Of a DNA stretch of 64,000 nucleotides, positions 11,593 through 22,502 are shown piece by piece. Position 1 is the stretch's first letter; each line of letters starts with the position of its first letter. A model generated the notes under the pieces. That model saw nothing but the letters and a program-made list of their open reading frames with translations. It was not told the DNA's origin and did no database searches. Made by a program: the position numbers and the translations under genes. The stretch is from NCBI GenBank assembly GCA_963931925.1, contig OZ007569.1:6775457-6839456 (forward strand), read 5' to 3'. Source of the stretch: Onchidella celtica. Its lineage: Eukaryota > Mollusca > Gastropoda > Systellommatophora > Onchidiidae.

Positions 11593-12966
11593 TTGCTTGC
11601 AAGGACCTGGCAAGATCATGTGACCAGATACAACCACTGTGGTGTCAAGCATTTTGTAAACAGTATCCAAAATGGCAGAATCATGGCAGACCGACCAGTT
11701 GTGACTGAGACACCAAAGAAAAGAATTGGGCATGAAAGGAAGCAAGAACAAATGAAGAAAGTAAGACTGTCAAGCCACACAAGAGGTGAAGACTGTAAAT
11801 GCACTCTAAATTGTTTTGAAAAGTTTAGCGAGGAAGAGAAGAATGGACTGATTGAATATTTTAACTCCACCGAAAGCAAAGATAAGCAGGATTCTTTTCC
11901 CTGTGCCTTTGATCATGTTAGGCCTGTAGCTAGGCAAAGGCCAAGGCAAAACAAAGAAGTCACAAATTTTAAAGAACATTCTTACGACAATCGAGTGCGC
12001 TTTGTAATGTTAGGGAAGGCAGTGCCCTGGAACAAAAGTCTCCCCCTTAGCATTCATCACATTGTTAAGCATCATACACCAAAGAGTGCAAACGATCATG
12101 GCTATTTTGACTACAACAGGTGAGTGGTGACTTTTTTTTTTTTAACTATCATGATTGAACACACAACCTTGTAGATTCAGCTTTTAGGAAAAGTACTCCA
12201 AGCTATCCCTACAGCTAACTTTCAACACCAACCCTAACCCTACCCAACAAAATTCAACACTGGTTAAGGCTATCCCTGCAAGGACACCTGCAGCACTTAT
12301 GATGAATTTGCTCAGAAAATTTAACATGCGGAAATGAGGGTGATGCTGTCACAATGAATTAAATTCGGACTCTTATTTCTGCAAAGGAACTTCATCAGCG
12401 CAGGCATTTTGCAACATGCAAAAACTAGAGCGAGAGTTCTAGAGAATATGTAGAAGCAATGGTGTTTGAATTTCAAAAAAAAACCTGAATGCTCCAAATA
12501 AAACATCAAATGATACTTACAAAAGACATCAGCTGACCTGCATTTCATTCACACACGCTCTTTCTACCTTCTACAGATGATGTATATTTCTACTTTTATG
12601 TTGAGACGGTAGCTAAGAAAGGGGCCGATGAAGTCTGCTCCATGCTTTATCATTTCACAAAAAAATAATACCTGCCACTAGTGTCGCCAGACACTACTCA
12701 CCTGGAATTGTTCTGCAATGGCTGCGCGGGACAAAACAAAAACTACACCCTCATTCGTTTCTTACACTAGCTTGTAAACACTCAAAGTTTCAACACATAA
12801 CTTTATGCTTTCCAATCAGAGGCCATTCATATTTTGAGTGTGACAGAGATAATTATGGCTCTGTTAAAACTGATGAACTCGACCTTCCACAAACAAAGCA
12901 TCAAGTTTTCAGAGAAGTAAGGGTTAGATCATCTCCCTTCAGTGTTCAAACACACATGAATTAATT
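11593..12966 (+). pseudogene. Decayed DUF7869-like transposase-related locus
   Basis: An open frame from 11593 to 12123 (likely start ATG 11683, MADRPVVTETPKK) contains GEDCKCTLNCFEKFSEEEKN and ends in YFDYNR directly before a strong donor, CAG|GTGAGT. Farther on, in changing frames, come GCAGQNKNYTLIR (about 12720-12760) and FPIRGHSYFECDRD (about 12810-12850). This order (Cys-rich CKCxxxCFEKxSEEE, then CAGQNKN, then RGHSxxxxDRD) matches a repetitive protein family of insects, cnidarians and molluscs that I associate with DUF7869, thought to be transposon-derived. The later part is interrupted by stops and frame changes, so I call it broken. The first exon-like segment is intact, so a retained host use cannot be excluded. 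Confidence 0.5.
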
Positions 12967-14509
12967 AATCAATCAGAACTTGAACAAAGCTAATGACTGT
13001 GAAATTGCAGCTGTCCAAATTAAACAGTATATATCTCTGAGTTGACACAATGCTTTTTTGGATTTGTGAAGTCTATGAGAGAATTCTGAATCTTTAAAAT
13101 TGATTTTCTCAAAACTAAACAAGTGTGACTCTGATCGTCGCTCCCCCCGTGGCTTGAGTATGTATTTTATGTTGAGCATGAAACTTTGCATACAGTTTAC
13201 AGACTTCATAAAGTACATCAATGTCTCTTGGATACATGTACATTTAATAACCCAACGAAGTGGAGAAAGAGCTTGATTTAGACAGACCTGATGCCAAAGT
13301 TCCCTTGTATTCAAACGCGACATGTCATACCCTGTCTTTAACAGTGGTCTCGGTGCCCAATGAGCACTCTGCATGGAAAACTCTTGAGTCTGATATTCCA
13401 TTTCGATTAAACGTAGCCATTTGTTGTATTGGAAAATCTGTATAAAGATCTAAATGCTTGTTCAACTTATTATTCACATAAATAGCAAGCCATATATGGT
13501 AAAACAGCCTGAGAAATTGCACTGGATATATATATATATAATTTCTGTTACACTGAGAGGACCCTCTGAATCTTTTCAAAATGTTTTCGGTGAGGAGTTT
13601 TCCACTACCCAATCCACTCATTATTCAATATTACGAAGATGATCTCACAGCTTTCAGCCCTAATTATATCTTGGACATTGCTGTCTCTTTTAATGGATCC
13701 TGACTGAAACAGGGCCATACCTCCAAGTTTGGGTATGGAGCTGTGATTAAGTGTAGTTGTGGACTTCCGCATGATGTCACTTCAGTCAAGTAACTACATC
13801 ACAAATTCATTGCTAATTTTCCTCCTCAGACATGCTTTGTAATTTTTCTTTGGTTCCTTTCCTGATTGGCTTTTTTATTGATGCGTTAGGGCTTACCCCC
13901 ACTGTAAAAATATGAATAATTTTTAGTGACATCAGTTTTTCAACAAATAAGTGTGTGAAGTAGTGCATCAGCACACATTTAAAAGAGAAGAAAGGAAAAG
14001 ACAAATGACACTTATGAAAAAAACGATATTCATGCTCATGTAAAATATTTTTCTCCCTAACTTGAGCAACTGTAAACAAACAAAATTGGAAGAGGTTCTG
14101 TTCATTTGTCAGAGTACAATACTGGCCAAAATGAGTGCAAAGTGGGTTGAGTAGCAAACTTTGTAAGAGCATGACCTATCTCATTTGAATATTTGTACCA
14201 CTCATCATTTCCGATGAAAACCCCAAGGCAACCTTCAATTTACCAGGTAAGTCTCATCCACTTCTGACAACATTTGACAAACCCATTCTCCTAAAATTCA
14301 CAATATTATTTCGGAATTTTTTCACGACAGTCTCAATTGTGTTCCAATTGGCAAAGATGTTATTTTCAAACTCTGTGAATAATAAAGGCAAAGGTGACAA
14401 TACTGGCTGCAGAAATGTATCTCATATTTCCTTTCTTTTCCATCCCTATATAATACCCTAATCAATATGTTTAAAATTCAGTGAAGTTCAAGTGTTTAAT
14501 GTGTCAACA
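12967..14509. other. Noncoding 3' flank between the transposase-like relic and the GPATCH2-like gene
   Basis: Contains a short TA repeat at about 13526-13542 and probable 3' UTR of the GPATCH2-like gene. Short frames here are not supported. Further decayed pieces of the 11.6-kb locus may lie near 13260-13450. Confidence 0.4.
13874..13879 (-). terminator. Candidate polyadenylation signal for the GPATCH2-like gene
   Basis: AATAAA on the - strand, 631 bases beyond the stop. Tentative, since other variants lie nearer. Confidence 0.3.
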
Positions 14510-17500
14510 TCAGGAGTCGGAAACATTGTAATTAGCACCAGTTTTACGAGTACTCCTCCGCACGGGAATCACAGGACTTGGAGAGGTCTTGATAGGATTG
14601 CAGCCATTCGGCCGTAACATCTTTGGATTGATGTTTGACTCAGACACTGTATCAGAACACTGACCACTCAAACCTGGAAGGATATACAAGGATGATCTAA
14701 GAATATGATGGTACAATAAATCAAATCATAATTTAAGTACAAAGAATTAGCTGGCTGCATATTCCTATCTCGGATGCATTTTGGTCAAAGCAGTGTTGAG
14801 TTAATCACAAAATTACACTAATTAAAAAGGATTCAAGTACTTATCTATTTCCTTGTCTACTGTGACAAATAGAGAAATAAATCTGGGGCTGAGGCTTTGG
14901 TTCACAGGATCCCTAATTTCAGTTTACATGTGATCAAATTTTTAATGCTCAACTGCCTAAGAAAAACAAGACTGACAGGTGTGAAATATACATTTCTTTC
15001 CTCATGAAAGTATCCCATCCTACAAAAATATATGACAGCAAAATTTATAAAACAACATAACATAATAATACTGTGGCCCTATAGGATATTGTTCTACTGT
15101 CCACAGGCCGAGAAGTCTGCAATGGGAGGAATTAAAAACTAGCTGACGTTCTGTAAACATAAATTTCTCCTGAACATTACCAAAAAAAATGTACCTTCAA
15201 CCGCAGCAGCAGCGGCACTCCTCGTGACATGTCTCCGTTTTTTAAATTCAGCGCCATGGCCATTACTGTTATTATTGGTGCTATTGCTGGAACTACCTGG
15301 CATCTGTGTATTTGAATGGTGACCTTGCATACGATTCCAATGCTCTCTGTCCTGAAGAAACCTTCCCACAGTGTATCTTGGCATCTACAACAAGGCAAAA
15401 AGTAAATATGGCAATAAATAATAAACTGGACATTTTTCCCACTTCAGCTAAAAAAAAAATTCCCAATATTTTAAGTACCTGTGCAGAAACTAAGTGGACA
15501 AACAGACCACATTAGGCTACTCTTGACAACCATAACTTTGAAATTATGACTCCCTGCAATTATCTTAATAATATAACAACGTACAGTCTTGTCTACACAG
15601 CTCAACTGATAATCAGCTTGAAATCTTGATGACCACAAGTCAATAAAAATTTAGTAATAAAAACAATAGAGTCACCATTGTTGGTAGAAAATGTAGGGCA
15701 AAACATGAAAGAATGAATGCAACATTTTAAACTACACAAAAAAAGCCAACTCGGAATTCTTTAGCATGGCTTCATCTGGTTCAAGATTTAGTCACACAGC
15801 GTTATGTTTGTAGATACAAGGAAAATAGTAAAACACAGTTTTCTTTACGTATGCCCTGCCCATCCTTTTCTGTGGACAGCCGAGACTTGACAGAAACAAA
15901 AGATGAGGCATAGTCTCACAATGACAGTGATGACCCGAGGATGGTATGCATGGATACAGCGGCACATGAACTTAGGTCTGGTGTGCCCGAACAAGTTGGT
16001 TTTTTTTTGTTGTTTTCTTGGCAGTGCTTCAATAGAGCCAGTAAGTCCGAAGTGAATCAAAAAGAGAAAATAGCCTAAGTGAACTATGAAAACACTTTAC
16101 TATTTGTCTCTGTTCTGTAATTTCTCTCCTACTGCGGCACTATTTTATTTTTCATGCATTGGAGCATGACAGAAAAAACTTAACCATACTTTGCTTTGCT
16201 CCAGTCATCCTTGTTACATAGCACAAAGCTGCTTCTCATGTCTCTCAAAATATTGAAAAAGCCTTTACTAAAGACAAAGTGAGGCAACTCAAGACCCGCA
16301 AAGAAAAAGAAATACCTGTTTTATCATGTGAAAAAATGAAGATCTCATTAAGGAAATCCCTGGAGATCTTCAGTAAGTGGCTCAGAGTCAGAGCACACAC
16401 TGGTTATTTTTGGAACTTGCATTTGCAAATGATCAACCTCATAATCTTACCTTTCCTTTCAATTTTCGCCTGCCAAGACGAATTTCTCTGCCACTCTGCA
16501 AATAGACACAGACAAAGGAGGGAGATATACATGTATGGATAATAATAATAATAATAATGAAGAATATTTATATAGCATGCTTTTCCTGATGACTCAAGGC
16601 CTTTACAGGGTTAAAAACAAAATAATAATCCATTCTCATTATATGCATGCACACACGCACACACACACACACACCTCCCTCTCTATCTCTCATTTACTGG
16701 AGAGAGCAGAGAAATTTAATCCACAGTCAAAATGCTTTTCAATTAAAAATGATTTTTAAACTATTCTTAAACCTGGTGATGGTTATTATCAAGCAAACTG
16801 GTTAGTAATGTCAATGACTATGAATGTGTGAAATTCCACTTTCCTTTCTCATGAATTATATCTATCCATACTTCTCATTTGCCAGCTCCTCTAGTACATG
16901 CTTGTAGAATCTTTGTAACAGAAAAGACTGTTTCGAAGTCTAAGCCAAATATTAGTTGATGCCACCCCAAATTCCCACTAACTGAAGAAATGAGATGGTT
17001 CAGATGACCACGGAAACAAACATTTCAATACTGACAGAAAAACAGAGAAATCGACAACAAAATACAAACAACAGTGTAACTTAATAAGTGCAGTGGAAAA
17101 ATTACCCCAGATATAAGTCTCCCCATCCTGGCTTTAAAGCTTTGATTAGTAAATTTTGGCAGGTGTGCAAATGTTCCCGTGAGTATTTTTTCAAAGTCTG
17201 AATCAATGCGCAGAGGCTCATCGGTTACTCTTTCATTTTCCCACCATGGAACAATGTCCGGGATCCCACAAGCTGGTCCTGGCTCGTGGAAGAAATCACT
17301 TTGTTCGTCATCAGCTGCAATGAAAGAAACAAAGGCCATTTTCTCATGTCACATTAAAACAATAGTAAGTCCTTCTGTTTCGAGTGATAGTATGGATCTC
17401 CGCAACCTTAAAATATGGTAGTTGAGCTAACCAAACGCTTTGGAATAATCCATTTTTTTCAAACAGATATGAAATGGTCATCTCCCACAAGATGAAGAAA

Positions 17501-19017
17501 TTAACTGTATACAATACTTTTGCATTTTTCCCCTAGATGCTGAATAGCACAAATAAAATGTTTCTCATATTCCTGAAGATATTGATTCTGAAATATAATT
17601 ATTTGGTTGAACCAAGTTTGCCGAAATCTCTGTGACATACATGATGAAACAGTTGCCGTTTGTGTTAGAGCTACTCTCTAGCCTTGGTGATTATATGACT
17701 TTAGCACTGACCATGAAAATCCCCCGCATATCTAGGTAATGTACCTGCGGCAGTGAAGGAGTTAATTCTATTACTATCATTAATCACATTACCCACCTTC
17801 TCTTGCATCCTCATTGTTTCCATTCATATCACTGTCAAATTCACTGCTACTCAATGAACTCTCTCTGAAATCATATAATTTATTATAAACATGAAATTTC
17901 AAAAAATAATCTTCCAAGTCCATGCATACTTTAGCGTGAAATTTATTAATATTTTTAAAACTCTTTTGAGGAAATGGAACACCTGACTCACTTAGTCACT
18001 ACTTAAGATTATAACCATTAAGACATAATCCAGAATCCAAAATGCATGAAGTAAAAAGTTTCAATGCAAATAACCAGAAATAAAAACCAATGATTTTACG
18101 AATCCCATAAAGTGATGTGTTGCAATGATAATAATTATAATCTATAGGCTTGTAAACATAATGCTGTCTTCTTGACATAAATGCATGTAAAGACAATGTA
18201 ACTTTGTAAGAGATGCCAAATTAAATTATTCCTACACAACTCACTGTGAAATGCTGGCAACCTCCATTCTATCCAAATTCATAGATGCACATTGGGCCTG
18301 CTGGGAAGTATCCGAATGTGGACACATGCTAAAGTCAGTGCGGCTTTTACTACTGCGCTTTCGTTTCCCTGCAGTTACTGCGTGAGACTGAATACATCTT
18401 GATGTAGATGCTGCATTTCTTAAACTGGAAAATAAAGGTCTTTCCATATTGGTTATAACTGGTGAGTCTTCCTTCTTTTTTCCTATATGTTTATCACCTG
18501 AGGCTGAGTCTGCATCAGATGGTATGTGATCTGTCAAAGGAGAAGAATCTACTGCCATAGTTTTGAATTTTCTTCGCCGCCTTTGTGGTCGCAATGGAGA
18601 AAGGTTTTCTGTAAATGAGTCCGATTCTACGGGGGGAACAGGGTCAATCAATGGAACAGTCAGTTTAGGAATTCTCTGACAAGCAGCCAAGTCATCAGAA
18701 TCACTGTGAATGACATTTCCAGCATAATCTCTTATAGGCTGCTCATCAACACTACTCTCTGAGGCTTCACTTATGGTGCCACGTTTCCAGTAGTAGTTAT
18801 TGGCAGATGAACGCCTGATCCCTCTCCTTTTCTTCACATATCGCCTTGGATAAGTGTTAGTGTTGGCTCCCTCTGCTTGTGAGGTTCCTGGTCGGCCAAC
18901 ATTTGCAGTTTCTTCCAAAGCTGTTGTCAGATCTTGCACCAGCTCATCCATCTTGATAAAATTACACTGTGCAAACACCCTCAAATTCTCAAAATCTTTC
19001 ACAATGTTGCTCTCCAT
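14510..19017 (-). CDS. GPATCH2: GPATCH2/GPATCH2L-family nuclear protein lacking a G-patch
   Basis: Six exons, read downward: 19034-18245, 17864-17797, 17314-17106, 16495-16451, 15384-15195, 14673-14510. They join with exact phases and, from ATG 19017, give 482 aa. Family marks, in order: MDELVQDLTTALEE near residue 23, SEASESSVDE, ESDSFTEN then RPQRRRRKFKTMAVD (basic, likely nuclear localisation), a Ser/Glu stretch, DDEQSDFFHE then ACGIPDIVPWWENE, FEKILTGTF, FKARMGRL, and late FKKRRHVTRS. These match vertebrate GPATCH2 closely up to the KRRRK segment. The final exon (ending STRKTGANYNVSDS) has no G-patch, so the overall form is like GPATCH2L. GPATCH2 binds the helicase DHX15 through its G-patch; without it this protein would need another role. 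Exon one begins at a clear acceptor (19035-19036), so a 5' exon lies upstream. An isoform with a G-patch exon elsewhere is possible, but I found none in 9-19 kb. Confidence 0.85.
16541..16705 (-). mobile_element. LINE 3'-end fragment with (ATT)n tail and CA repeat
   Basis: On the - strand, a segment ending CTATATAAATATTCTTC and then (ATT)n is typical of the 3' ends of CR1/RTE-like LINEs or their SINEs. A related piece is at 46628-46900. A CA microsatellite (about 16646-16674) follows. It lies between the GPATCH2-like exons at 16495 and 17106. Confidence 0.5.
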
Positions 19018-19034
19018 CTGGTCTCCATACAATA

Positions 19035-20039
19035 CTGTAATAAATAAGTGTTATGAAAGGGACCATATTAAAAAACATAATGCTGGTCAACAATTTCAAT
19101 ATTTCCAATTTGTATGCCTAAATTAGACTAATCTTAGTCTTATAAGTTTAAAATCATTCTTTGGGCATGAAATAGATCATGCTGAAATTTGCCAAGATAG
19201 GCATGTTATTGAGCAATTAAATCAGGTTTTCTCCTGAATTTTACAATTTGGAGGACTTCCAAATAAATCTCATGGCCAGATTTTCTTACAGTAATGAAAT
19301 GTTCCAAATGGCAAAAACAGACCCTTGCAGGGACACACCTTCAAGAGCAGTCATGGGGGAGGGGTTCCGCCAAGGTAAGTTTGTCCTCTGTATAATAGTT
19401 AGGGATGTCTTTTACAGTTAACGCACTGCTCAATGATTGTCTATTGAGTTTATTTAAGGATGCAATCTGGTATTGCTGGCATGAGATGCATTCTGAAGTT
19501 TTTCCCCACAAACTGTTCATCCTCAAAGTGTTAGAGACTTGCAAAAAAAAATTCCAAGCTCATAATCCCAAAATTTCTGGTCATTTGAAAGCACCCGAGC
19601 AAGCATATCTGTAGTGCTAAAGTCTGTCTAGATCGGTCTTGCTTGTGGAAAGCTACAGCTTGATATTTTATTCCCCAAAGTCACCTATCAGTAAATTTAC
19701 AGGGTCCCACTGCACTTGCAGATGGAAAAGGGGTGCAAATGAACAACACTGATACAAACAGCATGGAAGGGGAAAAAAGGATGAGTTAGCTCTTAACGCA
19801 ATCTTCAGTCAAGCTTTTTTCATCTTCCTCACTTTTCAATCGGCCTCGTTCACTTAATTTTGGACATCTGCACTTCACTCATGGTGTGAAACTCTAGGTT
19901 CATGACTGTGGCTAAGTGTGGCCAATAGATTTTCCTCTCCAGTCTAACTAGCCAAGCAAGAGTGAAGGACAGACATCTTAATTCCTAGATTTTTTTTCAT
20001 GATTCACAATTGTTGGCACAAAATAAAAAGGTTCCCCAA
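19035..20039. other. Upstream region of the GPATCH2-like gene
   Basis: Probable first intron of the GPATCH2-like gene. No exon or repeat that I can support. Confidence 0.35.
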
Positions 20040-20346
20040 CCCCATCTTACCAAGCATGACCAGATCAAGAGATCTACTGTCAATGTGGTGTGGAATGAGA
20101 TTCCTTTAGATGTCCGCAGTTCCCAAGTATTGTCACAGTTTAAAAGGATGTTAAAATGTCATTTGTATGAGAGTTTCTAGTCTATGTAAAAGCTATCTGT
20201 TATTATTATTATTATGTGTGTATCAATGTGGGTTGTGTGTGTGAGTTTACCCATGTATTTCTTGACATGTTTCTGTAAAGCGCATAGAGCATTTTTGTAA
20301 TGGATATGCTCTATATAAATGCCATCCATTATTATTATTATCATTA
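20040..20346 (+). mobile_element. LINE 3' end (CR1/L2-like)
   Basis: The frame LTKHDQIKRSTVNVVWNEIP continues LDVRSSQVLSQFKRMLKCHL and stops at 20180. The WNxIPxxxRxxxxxxxFKxxLKxxL pattern is the common C-terminus of CR1/L2/jockey-type reverse transcriptases. It is followed by a 3' UTR with GTAAAGCGCATAGAGC, ATATAAATGCC and a (TTA)n tail. Strongly 5'-truncated. Confidence 0.7.
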
Positions 20347-21676
20347 ATGCACTGAGATCTACTGTCAATGCACTATGTGCAGTCAGCACGTCGATGCGGA
20401 CAATAACCATCAATATTTCTTTTTTCCAGTTTCATTTACCTGTGTTTTTGTGACATTCTTATCAAGACATCACAATATCACATCGCATAATGACTGCTGC
20501 CTAAGTTTGTATTTTGGCTTGAATGTATATATAACTTTCCAAGTTTTGTGTCCCCACAACTTCCATCTTGAGTTCAATATGTAAATATGTGACCCTACAC
20601 TTTTCTCCATGTTTTAGCGGTCTAATGTAAGCTCGTAGAAGTGCTCTGGACACTCTACTTTTGAGTGGATTTTCATTGAAAATATGTTTTCTGCAGATAA
20701 TGAGCGTGATATATGCACATATGGCACAGACTGCACTCACATGCATACATTTGACACCCAGCATGAGGTGCGGTCACTGGTAATTGCACTGGTAACTGTG
20801 ACATCAATGTTGTGTGCACATCAACTGCGATCACTGGCAGCATAGCATTAGATCTATTATCTATTAATAATATGATTACATTGATGTATTCAAAGCAAGA
20901 GTTCAAAAGAGCCACTGCACACCAGCTAATGGTAAACAACTGAATTTAATGAGAAACAAGGAATAATATTGTGGTAAAATCCAAATACAAAGGCAGTATT
21001 TCAAGGCATTTTGCAACTTGTTCAAAGAATAGGTCTTGTAAATTTAGTGACTTAAATTATAAGAGTTCTCCCTTCTTTTAAAGCAGGAAAGAAAGAAGGC
21101 AGAGAAGAAACAGAAGGTACAGGAGTGGAAAAGAGAGAAGGGGTTAGCAGAGGCAAAGAAAGGGAATGGTAGAAAGAAGAAATGGGTGGTGTGGTGTGGT
21201 GATGTAGAGCAGCCCACAAAATAAGGCAAAATACCAGCATGAGGACGAGAAAGAGTGGGAAGACAGGGAATTGGAAAAGAGGAGAATGAATTTGATTATC
21301 AAATCTATTTTTGATATTGATCATACAGATGAGCATGCACTGATGGCACTTATTACATGCACTATGCAGGTGATGGCCAACAGCTTGAGACTGCATCAAC
21401 ATACCATACAGTGACCGCACAGACATGCCGTTGATGCTAACACATGAAAAGTGTTCTGACCAGCACATGTTGGGAGACAATATTTAGGCCTAGGTGTTCG
21501 ACAAGCTACAAGTTCACTGGTTAAAATGAACCAGTCAGAAGTTCACTAGACTTAGTTTACTAAAAAAGGAGTAACCATTTCCTGCCTGGTGACCGCACCT
21601 AGATCGGATCTCGAGTCTAAGCCTAACATCTGGAGTTTGGGCCTCAAAATTTTGGTAGATATTTTACTTCTGGACT
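20347..21676. other. Noncoding intergenic stretch
   Basis: No supported gene. The 142-residue open frame at 21052-21480 (-) is low-complexity and made largely of the complement of a GA-rich tract. Confidence 0.4.
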
Positions 21677-21864
21677 GATGTTCTTCTGGGCAGTAGTCAG
21701 ACTGACATATCAGGGTGAGCCGCCGGGGTAGCTATGTATTGTTTTCACTCGTTAACTCTAAGAAGGACTTCCGAATGCCTTCTATAGTCCGAGTGAAAAC
21801 AATACATAGCTACCCCGGCGGCTCACCCTGATATGTCAGTCTGACTACTGCCCAGAAGAACATC
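21677..21864. repeat. Perfect 75-bp inverted repeat, 38-bp spacer
   Basis: Left arm 21677-21751 (starts GATGTTCTTCTGGGCAG) is the exact reverse complement of 21790-21864. The spacer extends the stem further with AGAAGG and CCTTCT. No open frame or target duplication is evident. Fold-back element, recent duplication or assembly artefact are all possible. Confidence 0.9.
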
Positions 21865-22012
21865 GGCCTACGGCCTCGATGATACAAACTGACTAGACCC
21901 TCACGTCGTTACATATCAATCTGACAATGGACTAATATTGCCTAGGTAAGTTGGTAGGCTGCCGTAAGAATAGCCACAGCGTATTTATTAACATTATTCG
22001 TAGATGAACGCC

Positions 22013-22064
22013 GCGTCTATCTAGATCTAGATCTAGAATCTAGATCTAGATCTAGATCTAGATG
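22013..22064. repeat. AGATCT microsatellite
   Basis: Tandem CTAGAT/AGATCT units. The unit is its own reverse complement. Same array type at 22737-22769 and 56114-56216. Confidence 0.85.
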
Positions 22065-22314
22065 ATGTTTTGTTTTATTATTTCGCTCCCTGTAACAAAC
22101 AAATTAGATATATCTAGATCTAGATCTATGTAAACAAAGGGCACTTAGACTTGTTGACTGTTGTTGCAATTATGATTATGACTGAGGAGACTGACATTTC
22201 GTTCATGACAAATTAATCATGAATTAGATCTAAGTAGATCTCGAATCTAGATCTAGATCTAGATATATCTAATTTGTTTGTTACAGGGAGCGAAATAATA
22301 AAACAAAACATCAT
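22062..22314. repeat. Perfect 66-bp inverted repeat bounded inward by AGATCT units
   Basis: Left arm 22062-22127 begins ATGATGTTTTGTTTTATTAT and ends in AGATCT units. Right arm 22249-22314 is its exact reverse complement. The spacer is 121 bp. It lies 190 bp upstream of the SPMIP10-like start codon. Confidence 0.9.
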
Positions 22315-22502
22315 TATCATTTGATTGCTCAAATTGCTACTTACTTCGTTCATTTCAAGGGAGAAAAAAAAAAGTACCGATGTACTGAGTCCACTAGCTA
22401 CATGACGCCATTTTGTTACTCGACAACTTCTCGCAAACTAACGTGTGATTTCTCCTATTGCGCGTGATTTGATCCGCTTTGGTTGGAAACCATTGTTTAA
22501 AA

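Noticed and set aside
13813-14172. 119-residue open frame on the - strand
   Set aside because: Lies in the probable 3' UTR of the GPATCH2-like gene, low-complexity Phe/His/Cys content, no homology pattern.
16646-16674. CA repeat as Z-DNA regulatory site
   Set aside because: An ordinary microsatellite beside a LINE tail. No evidence of function.
21052-21480. 142-residue open frame on the - strand
   Set aside because: Phe/Leu/Pro/Ser-rich translation opposite a GA-rich tract, no splice context, no family motif.
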